From: JACKCD01 sp041390905
GTDB lineage: Bacteria; Chloroflexota; Anaerolineae; Promineifilales; Promineifilaceae
DNA: 64,000 nt
Direction: 5' to 3'
NCBI GenBank assembly: GCA_041390905.1
Contig: JAWKPA010000012.1
Location: forward strand, 2,418,001-2,482,000
Shown piece after piece: positions 20,076 through 29,106 of the stretch (the stretch's first letter is position 1; each line of letters begins with the position of its first letter). The notes beneath the pieces are model-generated. The model was not told the DNA's origin and did no database searches. It worked only from the letters and a program-made list of their open reading frames with translations. A program made the position numbers and the translations under genes.

Positions 20076-23042
20076 ATGACAAGCGCAATCAGGTTATTGG
20101 GTACGCTGGAAATTAGCGAAGCTGGGACACCTTCCAAAGTGCTGTCAAGCAGCAAAGGTTGTGCCCTGTTGAGTTACCTGATCATCACCAACCAGCCACA
20201 ACCCCGCGAAAAACTAGCTGATTTGCTGTTTGATTCCACTTCCACCACCCAATCACTGAGAAACCTGCGATCACTGGTGTCGCGGATACGGCCGTTTACT
20301 CCCTTTCTCCATGTCACCCGCAACCTGATATCGTTTCAACCTGTGTTGGATACGCTCGTTGATTTACATACCTTGCAGACCTCTCTAGCCAGCTCGGATC
20401 TATCTGTTAAAGCCCAAGGATTACAGCTTTATACCGGAGATTTACTCGCCTCTTTCAACCTGACCGATGCACCCCGCTTCAATGACTGGCTGGCAGTTGT
20501 CCGCGAAAAATTAAGAGGTGAAGTCATTGCGGCCCATCGTGAGTTATGCACCGCCTACACAGAGCATCAGGCGTGGTCAGAAGGGGTTAAGATCGCTCGG
20601 CATTGGGTTGCTATAGATGATTTGGATGAGGAGGCGTATCGTTGGTTAATGCAACTGCTCATCAGTGCGGGACAGCTTCAGGCAGCGCGGGCTGTTTACA
20701 AGCAGTGCCAGCAAGCATTAGCTGACGAATTGGGAGTAGAGCCAGAGCGAGCAACGGTACGAATCGCTCAACAGTTAGAACAGCAGTTGCTAGCCCAGCC
20801 TGATTTTACTTGGACGACTTCTTTTCCAGCCGATTTATTCCCACCCCACATGGGCGAGCTTGCGGCACCGGGGTTATTGCCACCTCAGTCGCACATGCCT
20901 TTTTATCGCAATGCGATTTTTACCGGGCGGGCGGAGGAGTTAAAGCAGTTAGCCAGTAGGTTGTTACCCAAGCCACACACACCAGATTTACCCCCGATTG
21001 TGGCAATTGCCGGCTTGGGCGGCATTGGAAAAACACAACTGGCCGTAGAATATGCTTACCGCTACGGCCGTTTTTATCCTGGCGGTGTTTATTGGCTCAA
21101 TTTTGCGGATCCTGAAAACATCGCTATGAGTTTTGTGGCGATTGGGGATGAAAACGGATTAAATCTGTTTCAGAAATCGGAATTACTACCGCTCGAAAAG
21201 CGCGTTAAACAGATACGACAGGCATTGCAGCAGCCCGTACCGCGCCTCCTTATTTTCGACAATTGTGAAGAAAATGAGCTACTGCATCGTTGGTTGCCTG
21301 TTACCGGAGGCTGCCGCATTCTGATCACGAGTCGTCGCCATGATTGGTTGCCGCAATTTGGTGTACAAACCGTACTGCTACAGCCCTTACCCCGCCCGCA
21401 TAGCGTGGCCTTGCTGCAACAATTAGCCCCACGGTTAAACCTCGAATTAGCCGATGCCGTGGCCGCAGAAATAGGCGATTTGCCCTTGGCATTGCATCTG
21501 GTAGGCAGTTTTCTTCACCAGTATCAGACCATGGATGTAGCCACGTACCTTAGGCAATTGCAAAGCGATGCTTTATTGCACCACCCATCTTTGCAGGGGA
21601 AGGCAGACGGAGCTAGTTTGTCGCCAACGGGGCATGAACAAGGTGTGGTGCGCACATTCCAGTTAAGTTACCAACGGTTGGATGTGGCAGATAATCTTGA
21701 CCGCCTTGCCCGTCGCCTGTTAGCTTATATTGCCTGTTGTAGGCCAGGCACACCCCTGCCGCAGCAATTTTTGTCACGCATCGTTGGGTCTGAACAACAA
21801 CTTGCGGAGGCGCGTGATCTTGTTTTAGTTGAGACAAGGGTCGCTGATGGGGTCAAACGCTTGCAGGAGCTGGGCTTGATTATGCGTGAAGGCCACCAAA
21901 CGGTCCTGATCCATCACCTGGTGGGGCAATTTGTACTGACTTATGCCGCAGACAATTTTTCAGCCGTTCAGCAGACCATTGAAGCCACGCTCCGTGATTG
22001 GTTGCAGGAGGAAATAAGCAATCGCAGCGAATTGCTCCGGTTGCCGATTGATAACGGTCATATTCGCCATATTGTTGAGCGAGGGTTGGCTAGGGGGACA
22101 CCGACGGCTGCCGGGTTAGCGGCCGTGTGGGGCAAATATTTCTTTGAGGCGAAGATGACGCACGAAGGGGAGGCGTATCTGGAGTCAGCTATCACGATTT
22201 TGCGTGCTTATGAAGAGGCGTTTGCAGATGATTTAGCAACGGCACTTACCAATTATGGCGGGGCCGTGATGCAACGAACCAATGCCCTGAATGTGCTGCC
22301 GATTTTTGAAGAGGTGGTCGCCATCCGTGAGAAGAATCACGGACAGAAGGCGTTAAAAACCGGCCAGGCGGTCCAGAACTTAGGCGTTGTTTATACCCAA
22401 GCGGGTAAATTTGAATCTGCTATGCAGTATTATCAACAAGCGTTGTCTATTTACCATGCCTTGCCTTCTTCCCGACTGATTGAGCTGAAGATGGCGCGGG
22501 TATATTTCAATCTGGGCGCTTTACAAATTCAACGTCAAGATCATCAGGCGGCGTTGACCGCCTATCAACAGGCACTGCAAATTTATCAGCGTTGGCTTGA
22601 TCCGTTGAATACCAATATTTCTAGCTCGTTGGGTGGTATAGGGCTTGTGGCCTTGAGGATGGGTGATTTGGAAACGGCCGTTACCTTTTTGCGTCAAGAG
22701 TATGATCTCCTCCAGACAGCCCTCGGCCCCAAAGACCTCAATACTGCCTCAAGTCAAGTTTTGCTTGGTACAGCACTCGAACGTCAAGGTCATTATGACG
22801 AGGCAAAGCTACTCTTGCACCAGGGTGTCGCCACGCATGAAACATTAAACCCGAACTCTGTTTCTGCCGCCTTTGCGTATTCTCGCCTTGCTCTGCTCTA
22901 TCAACAATTGGGTGAGCCAGACCGTGCTATCATGTATGCAAATCAGGCAGTTGAAATTTTCGAGGCGATTGGGTTTGTTGGCTGGGAGTATGACGAAGCA
23001 GTGCGGTTAATGAAGACACTTCAAGAGAACTCTTTAAGGTGA
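20076..23042 (+). CDS. AfsR/SARP-like STAND transcriptional regulator (wHTH-BTAD, NB-ARC, TPR), 988 aa
   Basis: Predicted cytoplasmic signal-integrating transcription activator. Domain order: N-terminal winged-helix/OmpR-like segment (1-95), bacterial transcriptional activator domain (about 95-245), NB-ARC NTPase (about 285-560) and TPR array (about 680-985). The P-loop GLGGIGKT is near residue 311. Walker B is LLIFDNCEE, the sensor is ILITSRR, and the plant R-protein-like GLPLA box appears as GDLPLALHL. TPR units contain the typical A-Y-Q-Q-A-L-x-I-Y pattern. Standing divergent from the giant surface-protein gene with a shared 354-base region, it probably regulates that gene. The gene ends in a 14-bp hairpin shared with convergent selB. 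Ligand and targets are unknown. Confidence 0.85.
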   Translation: MTSAIRLLGTLEISEAGTPSKVLSSSKGCALLSYLIITNQPQPREKLADLLFDSTSTTQSLRNLRSLVSRIRPFTPFLHVTRNLISFQPVLDTLVDLHTLQTSLASSDLSVKAQGLQLYTGDLLASFNLTDAPRFNDWLAVVREKLRGEVIAAHRELCTAYTEHQAWSEGVKIARHWVAIDDLDEEAYRWLMQLLISAGQLQAARAVYKQCQQALADELGVEPERATVRIAQQLEQQLLAQPDFTWTTSFPADLFPPHMGELAAPGLLPPQSHMPFYRNAIFTGRAEELKQLASRLLPKPHTPDLPPIVAIAGLGGIGKTQLAVEYAYRYGRFYPGGVYWLNFADPENIAMSFVAIGDENGLNLFQKSELLPLEKRVKQIRQALQQPVPRLLIFDNCEENELLHRWLPVTGGCRILITSRRHDWLPQFGVQTVLLQPLPRPHSVALLQQLAPRLNLELADAVAAEIGDLPLALHLVGSFLHQYQTMDVATYLRQLQSDALLHHPSLQGKADGASLSPTGHEQGVVRTFQLSYQRLDVADNLDRLARRLLAYIACCRPGTPLPQQFLSRIVGSEQQLAEARDLVLVETRVADGVKRLQELGLIMREGHQTVLIHHLVGQFVLTYAADNFSAVQQTIEATLRDWLQEEISNRSELLRLPIDNGHIRHIVERGLARGTPTAAGLAAVWGKYFFEAKMTHEGEAYLESAITILRAYEEAFADDLATALTNYGGAVMQRTNALNVLPIFEEVVAIREKNHGQKALKTGQAVQNLGVVYTQAGKFESAMQYYQQALSIYHALPSSRLIELKMARVYFNLGALQIQRQDHQAALTAYQQALQIYQRWLDPLNTNISSSLGGIGLVALRMGDLETAVTFLRQEYDLLQTALGPKDLNTASSQVLLGTALERQGHYDEAKLLLHQGVATHETLNPNSVSAAFAYSRLALLYQQLGEPDRAIMYANQAVEIFEAIGFVGWEYDEAVRLMKTLQENSLR

Positions 23043-23053
23043 TTTTGTGATAT

Positions 23054-23087
23054 AGAAGTTCAACTTCTCTGAGGAAGTTGAACTTCT
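23054..23087. terminator. Bidirectional hairpin between convergent genes (family G)
   Basis: AGAAGTTCAACTTC pairs perfectly with GAAGTTGAACTTCT (14 bp) around a 6-base loop. It lies between the 3' end of the SARP regulator and the 3' end of selB. The same motif recurs at 53872-53896, 56856-56890 and 61419-61451. Confidence 0.75.
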
Positions 23088-23113
23088 TGCCGAACTTATT
23101 TCTGGACAATTAC

Positions 23114-24976
23114 TTAAAACAGCTCCCGACTATCCCCCACGCGCCGCGTCAGCCGAATTTCGTCGAGGTGTTCGAGGATGGCAATGGCGTATTTACGGCT
23201 GGTTTGCAGCAGGTCGCGGGTGTCGGCGGCGTTGATGCTGCCGTGCTGCTGTAGATAATCCCGCATCTGCCCCACAAGCTGCTCATACTGCTCACTGCCA
23301 TAGACCACATCGGCCGAAAGCTGGCGCAGGCGACCGAGGTCAATGAGGGCAAAGTAAACGGGGTCAGAAACGGCCGTTTTGCACTCCTTCACGCTGGGCG
23401 AATTCACCCCCGCCGCCGCCAACTGGCTCAACAACCGCTCAACCGCCGCCTGCTGCTGGCTGCTAAACGTCACCTGGTGATCGGGCGCATGAACCAGTGC
23501 CCCCGCCTCCACCAGCAGCCCATCTTCCGCCGCCTGCGCCAGCAGCGGCGTAAACAACGCCCCCGGCAGCCGCAGCCGACTCCGCAGCTCCTCCCGCGAC
23601 AGCCCCAACCGCAGCGGGAACTCCCGATGAAACGCCGCCAGCAGCTCCCGAATTTTGTCCCGGTGCTGCTCCCAGCCAATACGCGAAATGAGTTGCTTAC
23701 CTAAAGCCATCAGCTCGCCCTCGTTCAGCAGCGTTTGCAGAGCCGCCGCCGCCGTGTCGCTGTCCATGTTGGCCTGTTTCAGCAAATCGGCCTGGCTCAC
23801 TGGCTCCAGCCGCCGCACCGTTTGCAGCAGCAGTTCGGCCGGAGTGCCTTTGGTCAACGTTTGCAGCCGCTGCACCACATCGGGGCGGAAGCGGCGGTGG
23901 CGGCGACCGGGGTATGGATCCAGCACCTTGCCGCCGCCCAGTGTGGCTCCGGGCGACGGGCGGCGCAAAATAAAGCGGTCGCCGCGCACAATGGCCGCCG
24001 GTTCGCTGAGGGCAAGCTGGAGCCACCCTTCCTCCCCCGGCTCAATTTGTTGCGCCCCCAGCACGCGGGTGCGGGCCACCATTTCCGCCGCCCCCACAAA
24101 CAGCTTGACTTCCATGTTGTGTTTTAATGGAGCATCGGCATCGGCCAGGTGGCGGTAGGTGGCGTCAAACAGCAGCGTGCCTTTGACGGTGCCGGGCAGG
24201 GCGACGATGTTGCCGCGCACCACGTCTTCCTTGCTTACGCCGGTGAGGTTGATGGCGACGCGGCTGCCGGGCTGGGCGACGTCGAGCTTGGTTTTGTGGG
24301 TTTGCAGGCCGCGAATACGGCCGTTTTTTCCCACCGGCTGAATTTCCACGCTGTCGCCGAGGCGAAAACGGCCGTCTAACAATGTGCCGGTGACGATGGT
24401 GCCAAAGCCGGAAACAGTAAACACGCGGTCAATGGGGAGGCGCGGCCGGCCGTTATCGGGTTTGGGAACGGCCGTTTGCAGCTTTTCCATCAGCGTTTGC
24501 CGCAGCGCATCCATCCCCTGCCCCGTTTTGGCCGACACAGGCAAAATGGGGGCGTTTTCCAGCACCGTTCCAGCAAACACCTCTTCCAGATCAAGCGTCA
24601 CCAGCTCCAGCCAATCGGGGTCGTCAACCATGTCCACCTTGGTCAGTGCCACCACCCCGTTGGGAATTTCCAGCAAATCCAAAATCGCCAAATGCTCCCG
24701 CGTTTGCGGCATTGCCCCCTCGTCGGCTGCCACCACAAACAGTGCCAAATCAATGCCGCCCACCCCCGCCAGCATATTTTCAATAAAGTCGCGGTGGCCT
24801 GGCACATCCACCACCCCCACCTCTTCTTCACCTAGCTGTAACCAGGCAAAGCCGAGATCAATCGTCATTTCCCGTTCTTTTTCTTCGCTCAGGCGGTCGG
24901 GGTCAATTCCCGTCAAAGCCTCTACCAGCGTTGATTTGCCGTGGTCTACATGACCGGCCGTTCCAATTACAAACAT
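23114..24976 (-). CDS. selB: Selenocysteine-specific elongation factor SelB
   Basis: GTPase that carries selenocysteyl-tRNA to the ribosome at UGA codons marked by a SECIS hairpin. The 620-residue length fits the family. The EF-Tu-like G domain shows GHVDHGKST (8-16), DVPGH (57-61) and TKVD (112-115). Two beta-barrel domains follow, then C-terminal winged-helix repeats (about 370-620) that bind the mRNA hairpin. The GIDPDRLSEEKEREMTIDLGF segment is typical of SelB. The start codon lies right next to a family C repeat and has no strong ribosome site. selA, selD and the Sec tRNA are not in the window, but a likely selenoprotein is present at 52405-52950. Several palindrome copies lie in the gene. 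Confidence 0.95.
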   Translation of the reverse strand: MFVIGTAGHVDHGKSTLVEALTGIDPDRLSEEKEREMTIDLGFAWLQLGEEEVGVVDVPGHRDFIENMLAGVGGIDLALFVVAADEGAMPQTREHLAILDLLEIPNGVVALTKVDMVDDPDWLELVTLDLEEVFAGTVLENAPILPVSAKTGQGMDALRQTLMEKLQTAVPKPDNGRPRLPIDRVFTVSGFGTIVTGTLLDGRFRLGDSVEIQPVGKNGRIRGLQTHKTKLDVAQPGSRVAINLTGVSKEDVVRGNIVALPGTVKGTLLFDATYRHLADADAPLKHNMEVKLFVGAAEMVARTRVLGAQQIEPGEEGWLQLALSEPAAIVRGDRFILRRPSPGATLGGGKVLDPYPGRRHRRFRPDVVQRLQTLTKGTPAELLLQTVRRLEPVSQADLLKQANMDSDTAAAALQTLLNEGELMALGKQLISRIGWEQHRDKIRELLAAFHREFPLRLGLSREELRSRLRLPGALFTPLLAQAAEDGLLVEAGALVHAPDHQVTFSSQQQAAVERLLSQLAAAGVNSPSVKECKTAVSDPVYFALIDLGRLRQLSADVVYGSEQYEQLVGQMRDYLQQHGSINAADTRDLLQTSRKYAIAILEHLDEIRLTRRVGDSRELF

Positions 24977-24977
24977 T

Positions 24978-25050
24978 TCCGGTAATCAGTAATCGGTAAT
25001 CAGTAATCGGTAATCAGTCACACTACTGATAACTGATTACCGATTACTGG
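24978..25050. repeat. GTAATCAGTAATCG-type inverted repeat (family C)
   Basis: Seven-base units CAGTAAT/CGGTAAT are repeated and followed by the complementary arm ACTGATTACCGATTACTGG. It fills the gap between the coiled-coil gene and selB, both on the minus strand. Related copies occur at 35686-35748 (before alaS) and 63158-63187. Confidence 0.85.
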
Positions 25051-25052
25051 TT

Positions 25053-26303
25053 TTATAACTCATCAGGGACGGGGACAAGCGCGGGCTGCCGCCGCCGATT
25101 GGGATCCTGCGCCAAGGCTTTCTCCACCTCTTCCAGCCACAGCCGGGGGAACTTTTTGATGGCATCGGCTTGCGCTGTTTGCACTCGCCACAAGTTGTCT
25201 TTCTCGTCGCTCACCTGTTTTAGCGCCCCTTCCACCAAATTAATCTGCTCCCGCAGCTCCCGTTCATGCCGGTTGACCGTTGTCCAGCGCTGCTCATTTT
25301 CCAGGTCAAAATTCTTCAGCCGTCGCTCCACTTCCTGCACAAAGCTGTCCCAGCGGGATTGCATACGGTGGGTTTCCACACGCAGTAGCTCCGATGCTTC
25401 CCGCTGCTGCTGCTCAATTTGACTTTGCCACGGGGCAATGGTTTGCACCGCCATTTTGGCTTCCTTGTACTGGTCAGAAAAGGTAATCCACTCCCGCTTG
25501 AACCGCTCAATTGTCTGGCTTTGCTCCTCAATGACATAGCGCCACCCTTCCAATCGCTTGTTCCGTTCATGCTCACCCATTTGCATCTGCTGCGCCCATT
25601 CGCGTACCATGTCGCGCAAGACTTCCTGGGCATCGGTAATTTCTTTGAAGCGGCCTTGAAACTTGAGTGTGTTTTGTACTGCAATTTCAATGCGGTCGTT
25701 AAGTGGGTCCCAGCGGCGGTTGATGTCGAGCAGGGTATTTTGCATGTCGGCAATATTGCGACTGTTTTGCTTTTCCTTCTCATCTAAAAAGGTAATGTCA
25801 CGCGGCCAACTCTCGACCTGGTTGTTTAACGCCGACAAGCGGGTTGTTTGCGTCCCAATCAGGTTAGAGAGCCGGGCTTCCTCGGCTTTACGCAGCTCCA
25901 TTTCATGCTGCAAGCGGCTAATGGCGGGCAGTTCTTTGCGAATATCAATGATTTCGCGGGTGACACCTTCATGTTCAATGCGGCGCAATCGATCCAGCTC
26001 TTCTTCTGCATTAAGGCGACGCTGGTCATATTGCTCAATCATTTCCACAATGTCGTCCTTGAACTGCTCTAGCTGCACATCAACCTGGGGGATGCGGGAG
26101 AGTTGAGCGTTGGTGGCAGCAAGCTGCCGCTCCAAATCCTGAATCCGCTGTTCGCGCCCGCTGATTTCGCGCTCCTGAAGCTGGAGACGCTGCTCTAGTT
26201 CGGCCAGCTTGCGCGTGCTTTTACGGCGTTCTTCATCCAGCCATTCAACGCGCTTGATGAGTTCACTAAATTCTCCCTGGGAGATGGGGATGTCGTTTGC
26301 CAT
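25053..26303 (-). CDS. Long coiled-coil protein of unknown function, 416 aa
   Basis: I do not recognise a family. Nearly the whole protein is predicted coiled coil, rich in Glu, Arg, Gln and Leu with heptad patterning (for example LAELEQRLQLQEREISGREQ). It lacks a signal peptide and transmembrane segments, so it is probably a cytosolic filament or scaffold protein. A short Pro/Arg-rich tail (about residues 395-416) follows the coil. AGAGGTG lies upstream of the ATG. A good sigma-70 promoter precedes it (26350-26378), so it is transcribed independently of the genes upstream; selB follows on the same strand after a repeat. Homology to SMC-like or cell-shape proteins would be compositional only. 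Confidence 0.75.
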   Translation of the reverse strand: MANDIPISQGEFSELIKRVEWLDEERRKSTRKLAELEQRLQLQEREISGREQRIQDLERQLAATNAQLSRIPQVDVQLEQFKDDIVEMIEQYDQRRLNAEEELDRLRRIEHEGVTREIIDIRKELPAISRLQHEMELRKAEEARLSNLIGTQTTRLSALNNQVESWPRDITFLDEKEKQNSRNIADMQNTLLDINRRWDPLNDRIEIAVQNTLKFQGRFKEITDAQEVLRDMVREWAQQMQMGEHERNKRLEGWRYVIEEQSQTIERFKREWITFSDQYKEAKMAVQTIAPWQSQIEQQQREASELLRVETHRMQSRWDSFVQEVERRLKNFDLENEQRWTTVNRHERELREQINLVEGALKQVSDEKDNLWRVQTAQADAIKKFPRLWLEEVEKALAQDPNRRRQPALVPVPDEL

Positions 26304-26349
26304 CTGTTTGCACCTCTTTCTAAAACGGGGTAATCCCTATTGGGGCTGC

Positions 26350-26378
26350 ATTATAACTTGCCGGGAATAACATTCCAA
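26350..26378 (-). promoter_or_regulatory. Sigma-70-type promoter of the coiled-coil gene
   Basis: Read on the minus strand: TTGGAA, 17-base spacer, then a perfect TATAAT. The predicted start lies about 40 bases before the ATG at 26303. Confidence 0.65.
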
Positions 26379-26394
26379 ACAAGCTCATCTGGAA

Positions 26395-26428
26395 AGACCT
26401 CAGAGGTTTTCTGAAACCTCTGAGGTCT
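26395..26428. terminator. 15-bp perfect hairpin in divergent gap
   Basis: AGACCTCAGAGGTTT pairs with AAACCTCTGAGGTCT around a TCTG loop. It lies between divergent genes rather than after one, so it may be a repeat element and not a terminator. No T-tract follows. Confidence 0.5.
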
Positions 26429-26480
26429 GTACCTGCCTAATGGTTTGGGCTTTGGGTGGGGTTCATCTACAATTAGCGGC

Positions 26481-27593
26481 ATGAAGATTGGAATGGATGC
26501 GCGATTGCCGTTTTATCAGATGGGAGGGATTAGCCAGTATGTGGTGCATTTGCTGTTGGCGTTGGCGCGGCTGGAGGGGAAAAACAGGTATACGGTGTTT
26601 CATAGTCGGAAAGACGGCCGTTCTTATCTCCCACCCTACGCCCCTAACTTTCGCCGTGCCAACTTGTGGACACCATGCCACCATCGGCTGGAGCGGTGGA
26701 CGTTAACGGCCGAATTGCTGCCCCATCGGCTGGATTTGCTGCACAGCCCGGACTTTATCCCGCCGCAGGGGGGGGCAAAACGGCGGGTGATTACCGTCCA
26801 CGACCTGAATTTTCATTATTACCCGCAATTTCTGACGGCCGAGAGCCGCCGCTATTACCTTGACCAAATTGGCTGGGCGGTGCGGGTGGCGGATCACATT
26901 TCGGCCGACAGTGAGGCGACGCGGCAGGATTTGATCAACGTTTTGCGGGTGGCGCCGGAGAAGGTGACGACGGTGCTGCTGGCGGCAAATCCGCTGTATG
27001 AACGGCCGTTTACAGAAGCCGAGATTGCCCAAACGCTGGCGCAACATAACCTGCCACGCGGCTTTATCCTCTTTGTTGGCACGCTGGAGCCGCGCAAGAA
27101 TTTGCCCATGTTGCTGCGGGCTTATCACAGGATGCGGCGGGAAACGGCCGTTGACGTTCCCCTGGTGCTAGTGGGGGGTAAGGGGTGGATTTACGACGAC
27201 ATTTTTGCCACCATTGACGAATTGGGGCTGCGGCAGCATGTACGCCATCTCAGCGGGGTGTTTGATGAGCAGTTGGCGCATTTGTACCACGCCGCCGGGG
27301 TGCTGGTTACACCGTCGCACTATGAGGGGTTTGGGCTGCCGGCGCTGGAGGCGATGCACTGTGGCTGCCCGACGCTGGTGAGCAACCGGGGGTCGCTGCC
27401 GGAAGTGACGGGTCTCAACGGGGTGCTGCTGGATCCTGATGATGAGGTGGTGTGGGCGGAAACGATGGCGCAAGTGCTGGAGGATACGGTTTTGCGGGCG
27501 GCGATGGTGAAAAACGGCCGTTTGCGAGCCAAAACCTTCACCTGGGAACGCGCCGCCCGCCAAACGTTAGCGATTTATCAAAGCGTTTTTTGA
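26481..27593 (+). CDS. GT4 family glycosyltransferase (GT-B fold)
   Basis: Transfers a sugar from a nucleotide donor to a polysaccharide or glycolipid acceptor at the cytoplasmic membrane face. The 370-residue protein begins MKIGMDARL and has the glycogen-synthase-like N-terminal Rossmann half (GGISQYVVHLL). The C-terminal donor half contains FVGTLEPRKNL, HLSGVFDEQLAHLYHAA and the E-x7-E motif region in SHYEGFGLPALEAM. I start at 26481 because the earlier ATG (26445) adds a non-conserved extension and neither has a strong ribosome site. It is flanked by repeats and not obviously in an operon. The acceptor is unknown; a mannosyltransferase is likely by resemblance. Confidence 0.88.
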   Translation: MKIGMDARLPFYQMGGISQYVVHLLLALARLEGKNRYTVFHSRKDGRSYLPPYAPNFRRANLWTPCHHRLERWTLTAELLPHRLDLLHSPDFIPPQGGAKRRVITVHDLNFHYYPQFLTAESRRYYLDQIGWAVRVADHISADSEATRQDLINVLRVAPEKVTTVLLAANPLYERPFTEAEIAQTLAQHNLPRGFILFVGTLEPRKNLPMLLRAYHRMRRETAVDVPLVLVGGKGWIYDDIFATIDELGLRQHVRHLSGVFDEQLAHLYHAAGVLVTPSHYEGFGLPALEAMHCGCPTLVSNRGSLPEVTGLNGVLLDPDDEVVWAETMAQVLEDTVLRAAMVKNGRLRAKTFTWERAARQTLAIYQSVF

Positions 27594-27656
27594 CAGGATT
27601 AACAGGATTTTCAGGATTGAATCCTGTTAATCCTGAAAAATCCTGTCAACCCTGTC
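27594..27656. repeat. ACAGGATTAACAGGATT inverted repeat (family B)
   Basis: GACAGGATTAACAGGATTTT and its complementary arm AATCCTGTTAATCCTG... form a long hairpin between the convergent GT4 and dehalogenase genes. Half or full copies also occur at 28557-28586, 28675-28694, 29107-29137, 29222-29250 and 53600-53626. Confidence 0.85.
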
Positions 27657-28543
27657 TAATTCTTCCGCAAGTTCTTTACAAAATCGGCAACGGCCGCGCC
27701 AATTTCGTCAGGCGAATCTTCCTGAATAAAGTGCAATCCTTTGACGGTGACTTCGCTCTGGTTAGGCCAACTGCGGCAAAATTCGCGCTGGTTGCCAATG
27801 AGGATGATGCCAGGGTCGGCGTTGATAAACAGCTTGGGCAGGTCGGTCATTTCATACCAGGCGGCGTAGCGGGAAACAATGTCATAGACATCGGCGGGTT
27901 CACCGTTAAAGGGGATTTCGCGGGGCCAGGTGAGGGTGGGGCGGCGTGATTCTCCGGGGTGGAGAAACGGCCGTTTGTAAACCCCCATCTCCTCCTCCGT
28001 CAACTTCCGCAGCACGCTCGCTGGCAAAATCCGCTCCACAAAAAAGTTGCGCTCCAGCACCAACTCCTCCCCCTTTGGCGAACGCATCGCCTGGAAAATC
28101 CCCCGCGCACTGTCCGGCCACTCCTCCCATTCCACCGGCCGCACAATCCCCTCCATATAGGCAATCCCCTGCACCCGCTCCTCTTCCCGGTGCTGAAACG
28201 CCCAGTTAAACCCCAGAGCCGACCCCCAATCATGAACCACCAGCACCACATTTTTCGTAATCCCCACCGCCTCAAACCACGCCTCCAGATAGCGGTAATG
28301 ATCCGCAAAGCGATATGACCCCGCCGGGTTCGGCCCCGACTCCCCCATCCCAATCAAATCAGGAGCCAGACACCGCCCCAGCCCCTCTAGATGCGGAATC
28401 ACATTGCGCCATAAATACGACGACGTGGGGTTGCCGTGCAAAAACACAATCGGATCCCCTTCCCCCACATCCACATACGCCATCTCGCTATCCAACACCC
28501 GCACTCGCTTCCGTTCATACCGATCTTCTGCTGAAATTGTCAT
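27656..28543 (-). CDS. Haloalkane dehalogenase (alpha/beta hydrolase)
   Basis: Cleaves carbon-halogen bonds of haloalkanes by hydrolysis in the cytoplasm. The 295-residue protein carries the expected residues: nucleophile Asp105 in VVHDWGSALG, halide-binding Asn38 (HGNPTSS) and Trp106, catalytic acid Glu131 in YMEG, and base His271 (GLHFIQED). The acid after the core strand, as in DhaA/LinB, places it in subfamily II by position. AGAGGAAAAA precedes the ATG. One palindrome copy is read as K-R-P-F near residue 190. The in vivo substrate is unknown; a related esterase function is possible but the halide-binding pair argues for dehalogenase. Confidence 0.9.
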   Translation of the reverse strand: MTISAEDRYERKRVRVLDSEMAYVDVGEGDPIVFLHGNPTSSYLWRNVIPHLEGLGRCLAPDLIGMGESGPNPAGSYRFADHYRYLEAWFEAVGITKNVVLVVHDWGSALGFNWAFQHREEERVQGIAYMEGIVRPVEWEEWPDSARGIFQAMRSPKGEELVLERNFFVERILPASVLRKLTEEEMGVYKRPFLHPGESRRPTLTWPREIPFNGEPADVYDIVSRYAAWYEMTDLPKLFINADPGIILIGNQREFCRSWPNQSEVTVKGLHFIQEDSPDEIGAAVADFVKNLRKN

Positions 28544-28556
28544 TTTTTCCTCTTTT

Positions 28557-28694
28557 TTGACAGGATTTACAAGATTTACAGGATTAAGGCCTGGTATGGC
28601 GTGTGGGCTTGTAACCCCGATGTTTGCGTCTGATTTTGGCAGATGGAGAATTGCCAGTTAATATGTGTCTTTTTAGACAGGATTTACAGGATTA
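28557..28694. repeat. Family B repeats with a duplicated 3' end of the GxxExxY gene
   Basis: Between two ACAGGATTTACAGGATT units lies about 60 bases (28582-28640) nearly identical to the terminal coding bases of the following GxxExxY gene. On the minus strand it would read KIRRKHRGYKPTRHTRP against EIKRKHRNYKPTHHTRP in the gene. It is a broken partial duplicate, suggesting that the family B repeats recombined. Confidence 0.7.
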
Positions 28695-29087
28695 GGGTCT
28701 GGTATGGTGTGTGGGCTTGTAGTTCCGATGTTTGCGTTTGATTTCGACGGAGGAAGAACCAAAGTTGATCAGCAACCCAATTTCCAGCCCTGTTGTTGTC
28801 AGGTAATTGACGACCTGCGCTTCATGCTGCTGGTTTAACGCCCTTACGGCTTTTACTTCAACGATGACACAGCCCTCAACCACAATATCGGCAATAAAAT
28901 CGCCCACACTTTGCCCTTCATAGTAGACAGTAAGCGGAACCTGCTGTTGAGCAGCCAACTGTTGCTTCGCCAGTTCAAAGCAGAGCGCATTTTCATATAC
29001 CTTTTCAAGATACCCACTGCCCAACACCTTATGCACCTTAAACGCACACCCGATGATCTTCTGCGTAAGCTCTTCGTAAACCATCAT
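28692..29087 (-). CDS. GxxExxY family protein (PDDEXK nuclease-like)
   Basis: A widespread family, common in Bacteroidetes and Chloroflexota, of unproven biochemical role but with a PD-(D/E)XK-like core. The signature G-S-G-Y-L-E-K-V-Y is present. The putative active-site strand pair is FIADIVVEG...VIVEVKAV, giving D, E and K. I choose ATG at 29087 (tandem ATG ATG, preceded by GGGGTTGGA) over an upstream in-frame start. The 131-residue length is normal. The gene is enclosed by family B repeats on both sides, and its 3' end has been partly duplicated downstream. Confidence 0.85.
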   Translation of the reverse strand: MMVYEELTQKIIGCAFKVHKVLGSGYLEKVYENALCFELAKQQLAAQQQVPLTVYYEGQSVGDFIADIVVEGCVIVEVKAVRALNQQHEAQVVNYLTTTGLEIGLLINFGSSSVEIKRKHRNYKPTHHTRP

Positions 29088-29106
29088 TCCAACCCCAGGA
29101 GTTTTC

